This document shows positions 1 through 12,000 of a stretch of DNA of 64,000 bases, piece by piece. The stretch covers positions 35,295,402 through 35,359,401 of the forward strand of contig CM057230.1 of assembly GCA_029891385.1 (NCBI GenBank). Direction: 5' to 3'. The DNA is from Erythroxylum novogranatense. Lineage: Eukaryota > Streptophyta > Magnoliopsida > Malpighiales > Erythroxylaceae. Both the position numbers and the translations under genes were made by a program. Each line of letters starts with the position of its first letter. Position 1 is the first letter of the stretch. Under the pieces are notes generated by a model. That model ran no database searches and was not told the DNA's origin. It saw only the letters and a program-made list of their open reading frames with translations.

Positions 1-670
1 GGAACAAGATGGAGCATTAAATGAAGCCTTTTTGGTGGCCAAATGTGATTGGTCAAGCTTTTTAAAGAAAAGTCAACATATTCTTTCTTTAATCCAGATC
101 AAAACTAACCCCAATCAACTCAAATGACCCTAATTTCAATTCCAAAATAATATCCCCAATATTACAGTACCAGTGGGTAGCGATTTTTGCTACCGAGAAT
201 CGACCGGTTCGCCAATTGGTGATTTATCCGGTCCGAGAATTTCCCCGAATTATTTTTCTGAGAATTAATGAAATTCCCTAAAATTATAAAACAGGTAATG
301 AAGCACTCCAAATAAATTTTCAATCACAAAATCACCTTTTCTACTCCAAAACAAGTTTAGGCTGCCATCTGGCGATTTTGCGGTCCGGAATTTTCTCCGA
401 AAATTCCAGAAAAATTCCTATAAATCCCAAAAATGTAAAACGCTCAATGACGACTCGAATAATTTTCAAATCCCATAACCACATTTATCACAATAAAATG
501 CCGTTAGGCCTAATTATCGGAATGTCATGAATGCATGACCAAACGATTCGTGTGCACAAATTCACTAATCACAGTACCCGTATACCTGGACACTACTCAC
601 ACATCCCTATTAGTCTCATCCAATGACCCATTTCCTATTTTACCCTTTCAGGAGGGGGTGGGATGTTACA
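1..670 (-). mobile_element. Ty3-type LTR fragment
   Basis: The stretch ends at 670 with GGGATGTTACA, the reverse complement of TGTAACATCCC, which is exactly how the Tekay-like LTRs at 9082 and 15997 begin. I therefore read it as the start of a minus-strand LTR whose remainder lies left of the window. The body is AT-rich and carries no credible ORF (a 73-residue frame at 535-756 has no recognisable feature). To the right the sequence changes to the 3' region of a copia element, so this LTR probably interrupts or abuts it. The other reading is a plus-strand LTR ending in GTTACA. Without the left part neither the orientation nor the target duplication can be confirmed. Confidence 0.4.
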
Positions 671-1102
671 TATCATCTCGACTAATGATCTCCCGAATCG
701 GCGAAGTACGAGCTCGGATCGTCGATAAGACCTTGGTTCCTTTGCCTGAGCACTAGCCCCATTGTATCACAATACAATCCTATGGGCCCATCACGCTAGG
801 GACCAGATCAAGTTCAAGAATGAACTTTTAATTCAAACCGCCTTTCACAAGATCTCACGCAAGAATGTACTCGCCTCGGTTGATGAATCGCTAGTCCTTC
901 TTGTTTGGAACTTTTCCAATTGACCGCCACGCTATTCAGTGTGAATGTATATAACCTGATTGTGATTCAGAATCATCCTTATCAGATTAAATACTAGCAT
1001 CTGAATGCCCGCTCACTTGGAAATTTCCATCTCCATAGATTAAGAAAACATCCTTAGGCTTCGCAAGTATTGAGGATATTCTCGATACCACCCAAAGGAC
1101 CT

Positions 1103-1823
1103 CACTAGATCCGATTGGTATCTGCTCGTAACACTTAGAGCATACGATACATCGGGCCTCGTACATAGCATTGTTCCATGTTAAACCTCTTTAGCATCTC
1201 ATCTATGTACGATGCTTGTGAAAGACCAAGCAACCTTTGATCTATCTGCATAAATCTATATCCCAAGGATATAAGTTGCTTTACCAAGGTCTTTCATCGC
1301 AAATTGATTGGACAACCAAATTTTAACGATTGTAAAGATAGAGACATCGTTTCCTAGTTACAGTATGTCATCTACATACAACACAAGGAATACGATTGCA
1401 GTCCCATTAACCTTCGTATACACACAATGATCATCCGGATTTTGTGAGAAATCAAACTCTTTGATTGACTCATCAAAACGGATAATCCAACTCCTGGATG
1501 CTTGCTTCAATCCATACATGGATTTCTCAAGCTTGCATACCTTTTCGCCATCGATGGAAGTGAAGCCCTCAGGTTGTGTCATACACATCCTCGGGTAGAT
1601 TTCCTCTCAGGAAAGCTGTCTTCACATCTATTTGCCATATCTCATAATCATAATGAGTGACAATGGCTAGGAGTATCCTAATGGATTTAAGCATTGTTAC
1701 GGGGCTGAAGGTTTCGTCATAGTCAACTCTTTGTCTGTGACGAAATCCTTTAACCAGAAGCATTGCTTTATAGGTAATCAAATTACCATCCATGTTGGTT
1801 TTCTTCTGAAAACTTCTTTGCAC
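1103..1823 (-). pseudogene. copia reverse transcriptase / RNase H remnant
   Basis: Minus-strand frames at 1569-1823 and 1358-1588 encode the N-terminal part and palm of a Ty1-copia RT. Visible motifs are YKAMLLVKGFRHRQ, DYDETFSPV, DVKTAFLRGNL, MYGLKQASRSW and the catalytic LYVDDIL (near 1358-1380). The frame continues with breaks through a stretch like QFAMKDLGKATYILGI and ends with TRPDVSYALSVTSRYQSD near 1106-1162, the standard link between RT and RNase H. The enzyme would copy element RNA into cDNA inside the virus-like particle. Stops separate the blocks. Between 671 and 1100 I see no clear RNase H, so that domain is truncated or decayed beyond recognition. Confidence 0.85.
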
Positions 1824-2407
1824 CCTGTGGGTTTTATCCCTTCAGGTGTAACAACCAAAGTCCATACTTGGTTTTTATACATGGAATCCATTTCGATTTC
1901 ATGGCACAAAGCCATGTTCGGACTCAACTTTTCGTAACCTGCTCATAGGTAGTAAAGCATCATCTCATATGAGCAATACGTCATTCTGCTCACTTACGAG
2001 AAATTCATATCTCTCGAACAAGGCATATCCTACTTAACCTACTAAATTGTGTGTAGTAGAAGGTTGAACTGTTACCTCATCTATATGAGTTACGCTTCAG
2101 ATTCGTGCAGTTGATCTATGTTTGTTCGAGCATCTTGAACTTCTTCAAGTTCAACTTTGCTCCCACCGCCCTCTTGTAAAAGAAACTCTTTCTTTAAGAA
2201 AACAAGATGCTTGGAAACAAACAACTTTGTTCCTAAGCAAGGTAGAATAGATATTCCACTAACAAACACTTGTCGCCTTTACATCAAATGTATCTCGATC
2301 GTGTCCGCTTCACGAAGGTGACAATCCCAAACTTTCAATTAAGAAAGATAGGGTTTTCGTTAGTCCATATCTCCATATGGAGTAACCACAACTGTCTTTA
2401 ATGGAAC

Positions 2408-2988
2408 TCATTTAGCAAGTAAACAAATTGTCTCGAAAGATATTCCCAAAACTGTAAAACCTATCATCAATCGCACCATGTCTAACAAGGTTCGATTTCT
2501 CCTTTCAGCCACACCATTATGCTGCGGCGTGTAAGGTGGAGTATACTGAGATAAAATCCCATTATCTTTGAGATAATCCAAAACTATTGGTGTAAGCATT
2601 TTCCACCACGATCAGATCGTAATGTATGCATACTTTTACCAAGTTAGTTTTCTACTTCATTTCTGAATTATTTGAACTGTTCAAATGCTTCAGATTTGTA
2701 TCACATCAGATACAGATACCTATATTGTGAATAATCACCGATAAAAGTAATGAAGCAAAGACAACCACTTCTGGCATGGATGGACATCGGACCACATACA
2801 TCCGAATGTATTAGGTCTAATATTCCATTCATTCGTTTACCCTTTCCCTTAAAGGTTAACTTAGTCATCTTGCCTAATAAACAAGATTCGCATGTGTCAT
2901 ATGATTCATAATCAAATGACCCTAAACTGCCACTCTTATGGAGCTTAGCGATGCGTGTCTCATTTATATGGCTGTTCGACAATGCCAT
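2408..2988 (-). pseudogene. copia GAG-pre-integrase and integrase remnant
   Basis: The frame at 2701-2988 carries the pre-integrase zinc-finger region (RIAKLHKSGSLGSFDYESY, then CESC) followed by the start of the integrase core with its first acidic residue in LIHSDVCGPM. A further piece near 2606-2625 reads LRSDRGG, the second Asp. The frame at 2408-2599 reads TPQHNGVAERRNRTLLDMV, containing the catalytic Glu. The D,D,E order is therefore visible, but in three fragments separated by frameshifts or stops. Integrase would insert the cDNA into chromosomes. The stretch 1940-2400, between integrase and RT, is decayed sequence of the same element. Confidence 0.83.
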
Positions 2989-3489
2989 AAGTAAGTTGAT
3001 TTTAAATTATCTCGATTATGTCTTTCAAGCGTCATTGACATTCATAATTGGATATGACATATCTCATATGTCAATTCAATTGCATAATGTACGAGTACCA
3101 TAGAGCATTCCATTCGAACTAATAGAACAACCATTGCTACTAAAAGTCCAATGACAACCAGCTCTAATTAAACATAAAACATACAATATGTTCTTTGTTT
3201 AAAACAGTACAAAATGTCAATCATCCAATTTGAATATAAGCCCAGAGGGAGTAACAAGACATAAGTGTCTACGGCTAATGTAGCAACTCTTGCTCCATTA
3301 CCTACACAAAGGTCTAGTTCTCCTTGAATGAGCTTTCATCGTCCCCGAGGCCCCGCACATCATTTCATATGTATGAGCCACATCCGTATCAAATACCGAT
3401 ATGTTTGGATCAGAATAGTATTAACCTCAATGACAAACATATTTGAAGAAGTAGAGGCATCGATGCCTTCTTCGCTTCAAAGACGAATA

Positions 3490-4218
3490 GATAGATTTTT
3501 TAGCCTTTAGTGGCTAGACTTGCCACAATGAAAGCAAAATCCTTTTGGAGAGTTTCTTTGGTTTTCCTTGATGGCACTTCCATTTGGTTTCTTGGCCTTT
3601 TCTTCTTTGAACTAGAAGAAGAAGCATCCACCATTAGCACTTGCTATCTCTCTTGATAGCTCGTCACTGTCTTGAAAGCAGATTGATCACCAGAATTGTT
3701 GTGGATATTTGGTTTATCCGATAGTTTATCACAAACCGTGAATAACCATTAGACAATCCAACCGAATTAAGTCTCTACTTAACTCATAATCCATTACAAA
3801 TCCTAAGACGGCCAATCTCTCAATATAGCCATTCATCTTCGTGGCATCTTGCATGCCAGATATCCCCGAGCCATCTTTGTGGTGAAGAGAAGCCTTGAGG
3901 TCTCGAACCTTTCGCATCGAGCTTGCTCATCAAACAGCTCCCTAAGATGAAATATTATAGTGTGAGCATCCATGGACTCATCGCTGCCGCCGCTCTCGTG
4001 ACATCGAGGCAAGTAGCCATGTCCCCGTCCATTAGATGCTTACGATATGCTTTTCGATCCCCATCAAGAAGATCGAAGCAGTGCATCCGAAGTGGAACAT
4101 CTAGGACGTATCCCAGTTCCTCAGATCTGAGAACAATTCTTAGATTCCTTAGCCAATCAAGAAAATTCAGTCCAGAATAGAGAGCGAAAAATTCACACTG
4201 AAAGATATCTTCAATCAC
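3490..4218 (-). pseudogene. copia gag remnant with partial zinc knuckle
   Basis: The frame at 3955-4218 contains NFLDWLRNLRIVLRSEELGY, the typical N-terminal gag signature of plant Ty1-copia elements. The frame at 3729-3917 continues with KMNGYIERLAVLGF, the next conserved gag block. Near 3490-3535 the minus strand reads CFHCGKSSH, the first part of a CCHC nucleic-acid-binding knuckle, followed by a stop in place of the rest. Gag forms the particle that packages element RNA. At least two frameshifts and the truncated knuckle make it a pseudogene. The region from 2990 to 3490 should hold the protease but shows nothing recognisable. Confidence 0.8.
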
Positions 4219-4393
4219 CCTAGCGCGATAGAGAGAAGGAATGATAGAATAGAAATGCCTGCATGATCATAAGGACTTGCATGATATGCATATGGCTCCC
4301 ACTAGTTTCCTAGAATCCATAACCCTCTTTACGAATCCAGAGAAACAAAGTGACATAATGTCCTAGTGGGTCGATATCCGATATTGCTAAGAG

Positions 4394-4781
4394 TGACCTT
4401 GAGTTTGCCCAACAAGCCACAACTTAGGTCAATCGGTAGCATCGGTCATACCAATTGTATCATCGATAACCGACATTGAGAATGACCTTGGATTTGTCCA
4501 ACAAACCACCTTATGTCTCGGAGGTATCGATATACCAATTACATCTTAGACACAACTATCGATCGCTGCTATCAACTTGTTGATGTGCACTTCATTGGGT
4601 ATCAACTCTTTGATGCGCATACATCCGATGTATGCTACCCAATTTCGCCTCTGTCCACGCTGACCTTGAGTTTGCTCAACAAACTAACGCTTCCAAAGTG
4701 AAAACCAACCCATTAATCCGAAAATCTTATTTTCATGGTTCAACATATCCGTATAGAGTGAGCTTGAGTTTGCCCAACAAC
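4394..4781 (-). repeat. ~89-bp spaced repeat in copia leader
   Basis: The word TGACCTTGAGTTTGCCCAAC, or a close variant, starts at 4394, 4483, 4661 and 4759. The spacings are 89, 178 (two units) and 98 bases, so this looks like a decayed tandem array of about 90-bp units with one copy lost. It lies in the untranslated leader between gag and the primer binding site. Confidence 0.6.
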
Positions 4782-4967
4782 CCAAATTTCTATAAGAACT
4801 CTCGTTCTACCATATTAATGGAAGGCGTTAGTTTCATATTCGAGGAGGATTTCAATTCTCGACTCCAAGTGAAGGATAATAGTCACAGACTATATGGAAT
4901 GATTTAGGTTTCATCAATCACATTGAATCAATCCTTATAATCATCCATCATCCAACCTATGATGCCA

Positions 4968-5197
4968 CAAGTCCACTTTCATCAAATGCAAGTCGACTTA
5001 TGCTTCGCTCATTAAACAAGTCGACTTGTATGACACAAGTCGACTTATTTCACCTGCCCATGTACAAGTCGACTTACAAGGTACTACAAGTCGACTTATA
5101 CTGAGATCTTGAACAAGTCGACTTATTCTATACACAAGTCGACTTATTCAAAAACCTTGAACAAGTCGACTTATTTCATATACAAGTCGACTTATTC
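4968..5197. repeat. array of AAGTCGACTTA palindromes (copia leader)
   Basis: Nine copies of ACAAGTCGACTTAT or near-identical words, plus one decayed copy at 4968, are spread over about 230 bases. Each contains the palindrome AAGTCGACTT, centred on GTCGAC. Spacing is irregular, roughly 20-30 bases, and the spacers differ in sequence. It lies inside the copia leader. A smaller array of the same word occurs outside the element at 8185-8263. Confidence 0.85.
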
Positions 5198-6305
5198 AGG
5201 GAATTTTGCTAAAAACTCTAATCGGCTAATTCCTCAATTAATGCAATTCCAATTCACAACACCTACATACCTAGGGTAATATCTGTAAGTTGATGTATCA
5301 ATGAACAATTCATTGAACCATGAAAGCCTTATATGGTCAAACCATATGAAAAGCTTGAAATGAGTCAAAACTCATTAATTTCCAAATAATTTAGGAACAC
5401 CCTAATTATCATCCTAAGCATCTCTAGCTAGCACATACATTATCAAATTTACTTCAGCATATGCCATAAAAAATATGACGGTCAAAACAAACAAGATAAT
5501 GCAAGATACTACCGAGACGCTAATGTGACCAATTCGGCATTCAAAAATTCTTGGAAAAGCAACTTCAAGCAATTCAATTTGGAAATCATACTACATCAAG
5601 ATAAAAGTTTTTTAATCATATTAAAAATGGTTCAAGGCATTGGAACTGAAAAAGCACACTCAATCAAGCCAAGCAAAACAGTCCCAACAATTTTCACCAA
5701 AACTGTCCAGTTCTGTACATTGCTCGAAATGATCAATGAAAAAATTTCAATAAATCATTAGAAAATTATATAGGTTACTACATGTTCAGAACATGCTACA
5801 TGAAGTTTTTCAGGATTTTAGGCCATCAAAAACTCAGTCAACCTAAATAACAAAACCGATTCAAAATCTGTGTTCATCAGCACAGCAATTCCCAACAGCA
5901 TAGAATAAATTCGTGAATAAATATCCAATCACCTTGAAATCCAATTTCCATGCTCACAGACATTCACCAACATCTTAGAGACATGTAGGTGAAGGAAAAT
6001 CCTAAAAACCATTTTTCTAGAATTTATTCTCGATTTTATACTCATGCCTGCTCCAGAATCGTTTCACAAAACAGCATCTGTAACCTTAGGGAATTAATTA
6101 GCAAAACTATATCAAATCAAATCAATAAATTCTGAAAATTCATAGACATATTCTCTAACATGTTATGAACATTTCTGGGCAGAAAAATTTTGAAAAATGC
6201 ATCTCTATACAGAAACGAAATTTGGACAGCAAGCATGCATCAACAGCAAATTCCATTAGGGTTTCTGATCTCGCTTAGGTTATAGCTTCATACGGGATAC
6301 CAGAC

Positions 6306-6317
6306 GCTCTGATACCA
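6306..6317 (-). other. primer binding site (initiator tRNA-Met type)
   Basis: The minus strand reads TGGTATCAGAGC, complementary to the 3' end of initiator tRNA-Met, one base inside the LTR end (CCTACA-G-TGGTATC). It fixes the LTR boundary at 6319 and the element's orientation. Confidence 0.92.
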
Positions 6318-6318
6318 C

Positions 6319-8169
6319 TGTAGGAAAATCCCGGGAGGTACATCACATGTACCGGCAGTGGAAAACAAAAATTTTTGTTCCCGGGACTTTCCCGAAACCC
6401 AGGATCTTGGTATCCGTATGAAGACATCAACCTAAATAACCAAAAGAGACTATCTCTAAAGGTGATCCACGCAGAGATCAGAAAATCTAACCGGATCAAA
6501 CCCCTTTGACCCGGGAATAGCTAAAACAGATTAAAGGCTGCTAGACCCTACCTCTGTCCTGGAGAGCTGAAGGAAACGTTGGAACCTTGTGCTTGGAGGA
6601 AGAAGAGAATCGATGATGGCTTGATGAGTAAGAAGAAGAAGATTCAAAGCTTTCAACCTTAACACTTAAGGAAACTCACTTCTCTTCTCACCCATGCTCC
6701 TACCGTCGACCATCACACACCACCAAGCCATCTTATGTTGATTTTTAACATTTAAAAATACTTCCATAAGATGAAGCCAAGTGGTGGCTTTATATCCATT
6801 CATTTCTTTTATGGAATAAACTAATAAGCTTTGACTTTTCAAAGCTTATCTCTTCTCCCTTCCCCATTCCAACGAAAATGTACATATATATATATAATAA
6901 TTAATTAATTAATTACTTAATTAATTAATTAGAATATATTTGCTAAGGTCCAGTCCAACTGGGAATTGGTTCTACCAAGCCTATCGGCCCCGATGCTAAA
7001 ACGAATCCTAAACCTTTCTTAGCAATATTGATGTCGCGATCTCATCGGGACATATCCCAATCCCATTGGGATCCATTTAATCCATTTGCTCTCCATAATT
7101 GGAACTCTGTCCAATTACTATTTTACGGATTCTCTGAAACACTCTTATGCGTGTGACCCTTTAGGCTCCCGGTTATGTTGGCCACTTAGATTAACAATTA
7201 ATCTGAGCAAGTCATGAGCGGTATCTAGCAACACATCATGACCCCCAATTGACCGGAAAGTAATCGGTTTGATGTATTCATCACGAACCAGATCACGAAC
7301 CCTTCCACAGACAATTACCGTGCAATTCGTCCTTTCACCATCCTATACCCCACTTGGTTATGAGTATGGTAAGAGTGTCAACTCTCACTAGACTGAGTCT
7401 AGCCCAAGTGATATCAGTTATTGTCCTGGGACTCATTACTTTATATGTCAATGAAGACACTCTTCATGACATACATGCTGGCCAGCCTTAGTAATGATCC
7501 TGACAAGAGGCCGTGGGTATCTCTTACGCTAATCCGTAGTGGTGAATCCTTTATTGGCTACTCAATTATCTTGAATACCTCAAGTCGCACCCAAGCACCA
7601 CCCTATGAGTTACCTCCGAAGGCAACAAGGAATGGAGTCAGCACGTGATCAAGATTCAAGATATCCTCGAGTACCTCAAGTCTAAGGATACTTGCACCAT
7701 TGCTATGATGAGATTATCACCGACACTTAGGTAAGATATCCATGTGATGATCTCATGGCAGTCATCCAATGAACTTACTACCGCTAGTAAGCATCTACAT
7801 GTCAATTCTAAATATCTCATATTTACAGCTTCGAGATCCACCGCTGATCCAATCAAGGAATATGACATGTGCTAGTCTATCCGGATTAATGATGTCCAGC
7901 CTCATTAATCCTATGACTAGGAGAATTTCGACATCGACATAATTGCACATGATAGGAATCTCGGGAGTATGAATACATCATAATTTCCTTCATGCTATGT
8001 CATATATCATGGACTTCATTAATTCGATTAAAGATCCAATCAATTCATAAACAATGTTTATGAATATCAAATTAATGAATAATGCCTTTTCTTTATTTAT
8101 TCATAAAGTCTGCACACGACTTTGAATAAAACACGCTAAAGGGGATTGCCTTTAGGGCACAAATAAACA
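6319..8169 (-). mobile_element. copia 5' LTR (minus orientation)
   Basis: On the plus strand the LTR starts TGTAGGAAAATCCC next to the primer site and ends AAATAAACA at 8169. Read on the minus strand it begins TGTTTATTTGTGCCCTAAAGG and ends CCTACA, giving TG...CA ends and a length of about 1,851 bases. It aligns over its whole length with the solo LTR at 19324-21165, which begins TGTTAGAGTAGTGCCCTAAAGG. An AT-rich run at 6883-6930 corresponds to the TA microsatellite of the solo copy. The flank on the right is GTACC; the partner duplication lies outside the window or is lost. Confidence 0.9.
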
Positions 8170-9053
8170 GTACCGTCCTTGAATAAGTCGACTTATCCAA
8201 TGAACAAATCGACTTATCGGTACCGAACATGTGTAAGTCGACTTACACATGGTACAAGTCGACTTATCACTTACATTATGTGTTTTGTTTGGGCGAGAGT
8301 GGAACCATTTCGTTCGTCACGTGCACGTCGACAAGAGTCTTCTCCCGGTTGCCCGCTTGTGGCCTATAAGATCCGAATGAACTCATTTCGTTCAGGGTGT
8401 AAACTTCGATTTCTCCCTTTTGTTTCCATGGAACCCTCGAGCCATGTGATGTGCATTGCATTTGAACTGTTTGTTATGAAGCATGTTTTGTGAGTCGAAT
8501 TAATTATGTTGAATGCATAAATTGCTTGATTAGCATGTGAGTGCTTGACTTGATGCCTGTATATATAAAAAATATATACGTACATATGCCTGATCTTGTG
8601 TTAGTTACCGATGGCTATAATTATATTAGCCACTGAGCTGTGTAGCTCAACCTATTACTTTCCCTCCTCAGGTGCAAAACAGGACGATCTTTGATCTTGC
8701 GCGGCATCGATAACTTCAAGCTAATTAGGAGCTTTGCATTAAGTTAGTATTTTGGTTGGCCCTCCGAGCATTTCATCATGGAGCATATTTCATGTATTGT
8801 GGATTGAAACTTTTTTATGTAATGTGTATTGTTCAAAATACGTGTTTAAATTATTAACTTGATGGCTTATGTAATCGTGATGATTAATTCATGGTTAGAA
8901 TGCATGCGTAGGTGATCGATTGTATGAGAATGTAAGCGTATGAATTGAACTATGCATAAATGTTGGGCTCGGGTTCAACGTTTTGGGGCGTCCGTCACCG
9001 GCGTAGCCCGAGGGGCCGCCTCGGGAATCGGAGATCCGGAACCGGGCCCAACA
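8170..9053 (+). mobile_element. right part of an outer plus-strand LTR (LO)
   Basis: The block ends ...GGGCCCAACA, four bases before a TGGTATCAGAGC primer site, so it is the U5 end of a plus-strand 5' LTR. It carries the palindrome words at 8185-8263, the phrase CCACTGAGCTGTGTAGCTCA seen in many Ty3 LTRs, and a GC-rich terminal segment (8960-9053). Its left part is not visible: the copia LTR meets it at 8169, presumably because copia inserted here. The family is not recognised. Confidence 0.6.
8185..8263. repeat. second AAGTCGACTTA palindrome cluster
   Basis: Four copies of the word, one with a base change (AAATCGACTTA), lie just outside the copia LTR, within LO. One copy sits in a longer palindrome, TGTAAGTCGACTTACA. 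They match the nine-copy array at 4968-5197 inside the copia leader. Confidence 0.8.
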
Positions 9054-9057
9054 TGTT

Positions 9058-9070
9058 TGGTATCAGAGCG
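9058..9070 (+). other. primer binding site of the outer element LO
   Basis: TGGTATCAGAGCG lies four bases after the LTR end CCCAACA and matches the initiator-Met type. Its element continues only to 9081, where TK is inserted, and resumes at 19185. Confidence 0.82.
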
Positions 9071-9081
9071 CCTAGGTTTAG

Positions 9082-12000
9082 TGTAACATCCCGTTACCCA
9101 TGTTAGGGCTAGAATTGTGAATTATGAGAATTTGATGAGAAATTAGGAAAATGCACATCATGCATTATTAATTGTGACGTGCACATTTTTGCACGTTTAT
9201 ATGATTATACATGCATTCCTTGACATTTTCGGGTACAATTGAATTATTAATTATGATTAAAATGTGTTTTGGTGATTTTGATATTATTTAAGACATTTTG
9301 GAATTTTTTGTGAATTTTGTAAAAATATTGATTTATGGGCCAATTATATAGTGACATGTGGCAACATATAATTGGGACAAGTGGCTTTTATAGACAGTTG
9401 ACATATGGCAGACTAATGGTGTCAATTGGTTATTTGATTGTTACATATGGCTTTATAGAGTTAGGACACTTGCAAGGCATGCAAAGTGTACGGATGCTTG
9501 GTGTTAAAATTGAACTAGTGCAAATGTTCTTCTCGGTGAAGAAACACTTGCCATCCGAATGCTAGCTCTGAACTTGATGCTTTGATCTGCTCTCCTTGCG
9601 GGATATTATAGACAAATCAAGTAAGTTATTGTTGTAAATGATGTTTTTCAGTGAAAATGTATGCATGCATGCGAGGTTGGAGAGGTTGGTTTCGGTAGTG
9701 AATAGAGTGGATGATTGATTGAGAGTAGGAAATTGTTAGTACGATGTTGAATGAACTCTAGATCGGAAGATTTGTAAACACTATGTTCGGGTTTTGGGAT
9801 AGTCGAAAAGGACATGCAAACACTCTTGTCTGATGTTTATCAGTAGAAGTGGAACTGCATGTGTGAGGATCGAATTTTGATGTTTAAGAATGAATCTTGA
9901 GTTTGATCTTATGTAAATGTTTCGAACTGGGTTAGGAGTTTATTGGAGTGAAGTTTTAGAGATTGTTTTGGGTATAGAAGTGAGAAGTCTGGAAAAAGAA
10001 ATCGGGGAAGACGAGTTGCAGAACCAGACGTCGCGACGTGTTTTAAATTTTTTCGTCGCGACGTGTAGCTTATTTTGTTTATTCGTCGCGACGTCCATTT
10101 TTTCCTCGCCGCGACGTTCATTTTCTTCCTCGCCGCGACTTAGGTGACCCCCCTTGAACTCGTCGCGGCGTACGTTGTAAAAATCCCGAGAAAATCAAAT
10201 TTTTGGGCTATTCGTCGCGACCTCATATTTTCCCCACGTCGTGACGAGCACCCATCTTTTGACAGCTCGAACATGCTTTAGTATTTGGACCATAACTTTC
10301 TATATACTGATTCAATTTGTTTGATTCTTGATTCTCTGTAAACTAGAGACATAGGGATACAACTTTTATGAAGAAATGGAGTTTTAATTCTATCTCTAAG
10401 AGTTTCAAATTTTGGTTGGAAGTTGAGGTATAAATTTTTCTGGAACTTATGAACCGTATGGAGTATTTTGAGGATATCTCTCGGTATACTGATCCAAATT
10501 AAACGATTTTGATGTCCTTAGAAAGCTAAGAAATTGGGGAACAACTTTACAGAAGGAAGGTTTTTCTAATTTGGTCATTTACCTGATCTAATTTAGTATG
10601 GAAAGTTGATCCGAATATATTCTATAGGAAAAATCTGAAGTGGTCAATGAAGCTATGAGATTATTTGACATTGGTTGGTCCAATTCAATTGTAAGAATAC
10701 ATGGTATTAATGAGGGATTTGATTCCTAAATGATTTTTGATAAGGATCGCATTATTGCACCCCGGAATTGTCATTGAACATGCATTGTGCATACATTCTA
10801 TACATTGATATTTTTATGAAAGAACATTTGTGCAATTGTGCAAAGTGTGATATTTGTGAATGTGTTTTGCCTATTTTAGAGGAGCATATCGGACGTCAAT
10901 CGGACATTGCCGGACCATCCAGGCAATAGCTTATTGGAGCGTACTGTGAGTCAACCGAGATGATTTCCTAGGATTGATTTAATTTGATTTGTTTAAGCTT
11001 CCAATATTATTATATTGCTTGCGATTTGATTATGAATTCTGAACTTTAATTGTCCGAGGAGATCAATATTCAGGAATGCATTAGAAGTGCTTTGATTGCG
11101 TTATTATGAATGTTATGTGAATCCTCAACGAAGTTGAATGCCAGACTTAGGTCCGATGATTATAAGTTTTGTTTGAGCATCCTATGTGATTGCCATATAT
11201 GCCATATTCAGTTTTGTTGCATTGGAAGTGTTCCAAATTGATGTGAAACCCCTATGATATGTGAATTCTCAACGTATGTTGAATGCCGGACTTAGGTCCG
11301 ATGATCATGAGTTTCTGATTGAATATCATATGTGATTGTCTGATATGGCATGATCAGTATTTGATGCATTTCATAAATGCATGTTCAGATAAAGGCGTTG
11401 TGACTTGAGTAGCCAGTATGAAGCGCTTCCACGTAGAGCTTTGCTCCGTGATATATGTGTTTGCACGTAGAGCTATGCCCGTGATTACGTTTCGATTGAG
11501 CCCTATGGGCCAAGATTTGTATAAGTGCTGTGATAGGCACTCGCCATACAACAATAAGAACGAATGTGAGTCGCATGCATGTAGCATTCATATAAGATTG
11601 AAATTCTTGAATGATTTGCAAAGTTGTAATGAGTGACCATATGTTATGCTTTGTTATGTGAGTGTCTGAAAAATAGTTATGTTCTTAATGAATATCTGTG
11701 ATATATGTTGTTTGTAATCCGGTGAAATCATCAATGATGGTTCACTCGTTGCGTTGCAAAACTCATCAAAAATTACAATGTGGCTTTTCAGGTTCTGAGG
11801 AATTATTTCAGCTAGGCTAAATGGAGTATAGCCACTGAGGTCTATTATGGACTAGGGGTTGGGATCAGTTTGCACCTGCACATGTCTTCATTGAATTTTA
11901 TTTTTGAATTATGTTCCGTAAGAATTGTACAAAGTGTATATATACGATTTGGTAAATGAAATGACTTCATGGTTTCAAGTGTTTTGTATCTGAAATGGGC

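Larger units (their letters stand above)
671..8169 (-). mobile_element. Ty1-copia element (Angela-like), minus strand, 3' end missing
   Basis: Reading the minus strand from right to left gives a 1.85-kb LTR (6319-8169), an initiator-Met primer binding site (6306-6317), a leader of about 2.1 kb, gag, integrase, reverse transcriptase and RNase H. Integrase preceding RT is diagnostic of Ty1-copia. The RT wording (YGLKQASRSW, LYVDDIL), the integrase motif RRNRTLLDMV and the long LTR fit the Angela lineage. The 3' LTR is absent: before it would be reached the sequence meets another LTR at 670. The coding part is broken into short frames by stops and frameshifts, so this copy is dead. A solo LTR of the same family lies in the opposite orientation at 19324-21165. 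Confidence 0.85.

Noticed and set aside
4968..5197. Possible CRISPR-like array
   Set aside because: The repeat is a 10-12 bp palindrome with irregular spacing, in a plant element leader with no cas genes.
9335..9565. 76-codon frame repeated exactly at 16250-16480
   Set aside because: It lies in both TK LTRs, has no domain or composition of a protein gene, and repeats because LTRs repeat.
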